From NCBI GenBank assembly GCA_030533445.1, contig CM060080.1, positions 23,699,377 to 23,763,376 of the forward strand: a stretch of 64,000 nt of DNA. Direction: 5' to 3'. Below the pieces are notes generated by a model. The model saw only the letters and a list, made by a program, of their open reading frames with translations, ran no database searches and was not told the DNA's origin. The position numbers were made by a program, and so were the translations under genes. Below are positions 60,676 to 64,000 of the stretch, one piece after another. Source of the stretch: Cyprinodon diabolis (Eukaryota > Chordata > Actinopteri > Cyprinodontiformes > Cyprinodontidae). Each line of letters begins with the position of its first letter. The stretch's first letter is position 1.

Positions 60676-61501
60676 GGTGGCTCAGGTTATCCTGAGCTGT
60701 CTTTAAAGTTATGCTGCTATAGGCTTAGACTTTTGGAGGACATAGGGACCCCCATTTCATCTTTCTGCTTCATTCTCTCTCTGTTCTCCTATTCTGCAGA
60801 ATCTGTTAGTTCAATCTCTAACGTTCTGCTCTCTCTGCTTTTCCTCAGAGTAGCTTTGCCTCGTCTGTTCCTGTTTGGCTGTGACGTCATCCAGGAAAGA
60901 AACATCAGCTGTGCTGCTTCCATCAACACCCTTGTTTGTAGATGTTGGAGATCGGCCTGTCTTCAGGTGTGGTCCTGTTTCTCTGGCCGTGGCTGGGTGG
61001 ATGTGCTCTCTTCATCCTCTGGCATGGGAGCTGCCTTGGAGCTCGTCTGCCTGGCTGTGTGTTTCCTGGACGGGGCTGCCTTTTACAGCTGCTTTTTGTA
61101 TCTCTGCTTCTGTCTCCTTGAACCCCAGTCGGCCTCGGCAGATGGCCGCTCACACTGAGCCTGGTTCTGCTGGAGGTTTCTTCCTGTTAAAAGGGAGTTT
61201 TTCCTCTCCACTGTCGCTGCAAGCATGCTTAGTGTGAGGGATTGTATTTGAGTCAATGAGTCAATGCAATCAACTGGTTTTCCTTAGATAGAAAACTTTG
61301 TATCAATTTGACTGTATGATCTGGTTGAACTGTAAAGTGCCTTGAGATGACATGTGTTGTGAATTTGGCGCTATATAAATAAACTGAATTGAATTGAACT
61401 AGAATTGAGTAGGACTACGTCAGGCTAGGAAAATATAGCGTTGAAAGCATAATGATGCAATTGGCTTCTTTACAAAAAATACAGTGCAAATTATTCTTTA
61501 A

Positions 61502-62803
61502 CAGTGATGGGACTAACGGCGTTGAAAGTAACGGCGTTACTAACGCCGTTACCTTGTTTTAGTAACGAGTAATCTAACTAATTACTTTGACTGTAACTAT
61601 AACGCAGTTACCATTGCAGACACCCCGTTACTGCGCGTTTCTCAAGTCGCACAATGAACCTTTTTTCATGATAGGACTCGTGCGCAGCTGCGTGAAGCTG
61701 ACACCCCACCCACGTCAAAAAACTCTGCAAATAGACTGAATGGTTAGTACAACGTTAGTGCAGATTTGTGCAGAAAAAAATATTGTTTGTACTACTTTTG
61801 TTTAAGAGATATTAAAGATTATTTTTTTAGCTCATCCAGAGGTGCGCGCCTTGTCATGAGAGAGGGGAGGATGAGAATGGCTGATGTATAGTGAGATTCC
61901 GTCTGTCAGTTGGGAAGGTGGGTGTTTCCGCTGGTGGGTGTTAACGTACAGCACACAGAGAGAGATGGAGAGTGAGGATGACTCCAGCAGCAAAACAGCG
62001 TTTTCCACATGGAAATACCGGTGTTACGTCGAGCTGCGTTTCCCCATCAGATACGGTTTCCTCTGCATCTCCGCACAGCGCAGGCGGCACGAGTCACCGC
62101 GCAAGCGACAGGAAACGCGCATGCTCGCTAAAGGCGCGCACCAGTCGCCCTGTGCTCGCGCCACAGGAGAACGATGGAGAGCGGGAACGATCAAATGATT
62201 AGCCTGACAACAGCCAGAAATGATAGCCTATATGGAGAAAGGGAGAAATCTGGATGGATGGATGGATGGATGGATACTCTGCCTTCTCAACCTACTGTAT
62301 TTTTTATTTTAAACATTATTTGATGGCCTTTGTGGCAGGGATGGAGATCCATATTTTATGTCACACGCAGAGTATAGATCTAGATAGATAGATGGATAGA
62401 TAGATGTTGCAGTATCTATAACAACCCAAACACACAGGATTTCAGAATTAGACATCCCCAGTTATTAATTTCACCAGATCTGAATGCCCTGTTAAAAAAC
62501 TTCACATGGCGTTCCCCCCTGATGTCATTTACACTGAGTTGCAATAAATGCAAAACTCTCTGCAGGTTCTTGTCTTTGTCGTCCACTCTATTCAGCTGGC
62601 TTTGGAAACACACGGAGAGAAGCTGGGGGCTGGGTGGTGAGGGTTACGGGGGCGAGAAACGCAAAAGTAACGCAATAGTTACTTTTACTAGTAACTAGTT
62701 ACTTTTATTGTGGAGTAACTCAGTTAGTAACTCAGTTACTTTTTGGGAGAAGTAACTAGTAACTATAACTAATTACTTTTTCAAAGTAACGTGCCCAACA
62801 CTG
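61502..62803. mobile_element. hAT-type non-autonomous element, 1302 bp
   Basis: Ends CAGTGATGGGACTAACGG and, reverse-complemented, CAGTGTTGGGCACGTTAC. Perfect 8-bp target duplication TTCTTTAA at 61494-61501 and 62804-62811. Subterminal AGTAACTAGTTACTTT-like repeats are typical of this fish hAT group. The interior frames at 61884-62202 have no recognised transposase domain. Confidence 0.85.
62252..62275. repeat. (GGAT)n microsatellite
   Basis: Six GGAT units inside the hAT element; a GATA-type run follows at about 62381-62405. Confidence 0.85.
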
Positions 62804-62811
62804 TTCTTTAA

Positions 62812-64000
62812 TGTGTTCTGGTGTATTACCAAAGTGAAAGACTTTTCTTACCAAAGGTATTGATGTACCTGATAATATATAAAGTCAGACAAGTGTATTT
62901 GAAAATTTGTATACTTACTAAAAAGGTTTGCAATTTTAGAAAAAAGCTACAGGATTATACATTTCTTTAGTCAGTAATTTAAAACAGGATGAGAAATGTA
63001 AAACAGCTCAACAAATGCTAGTCGGTTGGTATATTTGATTATAATGCTGTTTAATATATATTCATATGGGTTTATTAGTTAACCTTTGTTTACGCAACAC
63101 AAATAATCCAAAAGTGAAAAAGAAATGCCCCATTTCTCTGCAAAGTATTTAACCACTTCCTGAAGTAAGTCCCAAGGGAAAAGGAGGGAAGTTTTACTTC
63201 CAGGGATGGCTGTAGGAAAGTAGGTTAAGGCTGTTTCAAACTCATCCATCTTTTAATATTTTGGATTATGAGGATTAGTGGTAACTAAAATATAAACTTA
63301 TCCTTTGTATTTCATTTGAGAAATACATATGATTACAGTTTTGCAAATTACATTTTAAAACAAGAACCTATTGGTTTGATCATTTACTATTATTTTCATC
63401 TATATTTATTTCCAGACAGCTCTGTCTATATTAATCCATCCACTCATTCACTTAAATGTCCCTTATTTGAAATGATTATCTCTTTAAGTAATTAATCTTG
63501 TACTCACTGCTCTGATTAAGTGATTTTATAGTTGTCAGGAATAGTTCAACATATTCTATAATGATTGCACTTCAGAGGCTCCTTTTATAATGGCAATGTT
63601 GTGGATTCAACTGATTAAACATGCAGTTGCAAGGAACTGATCAATGTATCCATTGTTACTTTGAAGCAATATTTTATGTCTTACCATATTTCAATCAGTT
63701 TTACTAATGGTTTGCATGCATATAACATTTCATGGCCAGTTGTATTGAATTTCACTTTCCACCCTAGATTTAAGTGGTAGAAATATTCAAAGCTAACTGT
63801 ATATTGTAAGAGAAGAGAAATAGACCTGTGGGCTCGTTGCTGTACTCTGAAAAGCTCTTCTGTATAATCTTTAAAAAATGTAAATGCAAACAATCCGGGA
63901 TTTTGCATCAAATTCTCCTTTTGACAATTTTTTAAAGTAATGGTATTCATCAACCCAGTGCCCACTGTCCCAACCTCGGCAGTTGCATAAAATGTCTATT
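62812..64000. other. Gene-free AT-rich sequence at the window end
   Basis: No coding exon, repeat family or structured element recognised. The minus frame at 63681-63965 is unsupported. Confidence 0.45.

Larger units (their letters stand above)
56694..61400 (+). mobile_element. Nearly full-length L2-clade LINE
   Basis: A GCTAGC-rich leader, ORF1 (56736-57599), ORF2 (57609-60675, one break), a roughly 700-bp 3'UTR and a tail of GGCGCTATATAAATAAACTG followed by AATTG-type repeats. ORF order, esterase ORF1, apurinic-type endonuclease plus RT in ORF2 and the short simple-repeat tail fit the CR1/L2 group, L2 clade. Two dead 3' pieces of the same family lie at 4190-4500 and 26755-26960. Boundaries are good to about ten bases. 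Confidence 0.85.
56175..61427. mobile_element. DNA transposon split by a LINE
   Basis: The left end TAGCCTGGGTG and right end CGTCAGGCTA form short inverted repeats. A perfect 9-bp direct repeat GGAAAATAT (56166-56174 and 61428-61436) flanks the whole 5253 bp, which is best read as an 8-bp hAT-like duplication plus one chance base. The left 520 bp is CpG-rich and non-coding; the right about 27 bp resumes after the LINE. The host element was therefore there first. Confidence 0.75.

Noticed and set aside
61884..62202. Frames of about 100 codons in the hAT element
   Set aside because: Arginine/serine-rich text in a CpG-rich interior, no transposase motif.

Overview
The window is nuclear DNA from a teleost fish, probably a percomorph. 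The genes have GT-AG introns, the introns are long and AT-rich, and repeats typical of ray-finned fish are dense (L2-clade LINEs, hAT, piggyBac-type and Tc1-like elements, short MITEs). Species cannot be fixed from the sequence alone. No tRNA, rRNA, CRISPR array or prokaryotic operon was seen.

Layout. (1) 2541-6894, plus strand: the last 15 coding exons of mthfd1 (cytosolic C1-tetrahydrofolate synthase), giving about 513 residues of the formyltetrahydrofolate synthetase domain; earlier exons lie left of the window. A 1482-bp hAT-type element ends only 26 bp before the first exon seen. (2) 9938-10535, minus strand: a tiny TATA-promoter gene with an 8-nt microexon, predicted to encode a 67-residue bipartite disordered protein (acidic Ser/Asp/Glu head, Gly/Lys/Arg tail). 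I do not recognise it. (3) about 11835-15370, minus strand: a decayed non-LTR retrotransposon of the restriction-like-endonuclease type. (4) 15.4-21.2 kb: a gene-poor stretch with several definable MITEs. (5) about 21290-43598, plus strand: ccdc9b, with a putative 5'UTR exon and 13 coding exons whose phases all agree (1692 nt, 563 residues). Its introns hold Tc1-like relics, MITEs, TA microsatellites and three long hairpins. (6) 43.6-56.2 kb: no recognisable gene; it contains a diverged local tandem duplication and one low-repeat block that could be regulatory. (7) 56175-61427: a DNA transposon with a perfect 9-bp target duplication, split by a nearly full-length L2-clade LINE. The LINE has an intact esterase-type ORF1 and an ORF2 broken mainly by one 4-bp duplication. 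(8) 61502-62803: a hAT-type element with a perfect 8-bp target duplication, followed by unannotated AT-rich sequence.

The genes do not form a functional unit. Mthfd1 is a housekeeping folate enzyme; CCDC9B is a poorly characterised coiled-coil protein; the small gene is convergent with mthfd1 and divergent from ccdc9b. The most interesting items are the small gene and its microexon splicing, the hAT insertion at the mthfd1 branch-point region, and the nested transposon/LINE. I found no evidence of a new multi-gene system.
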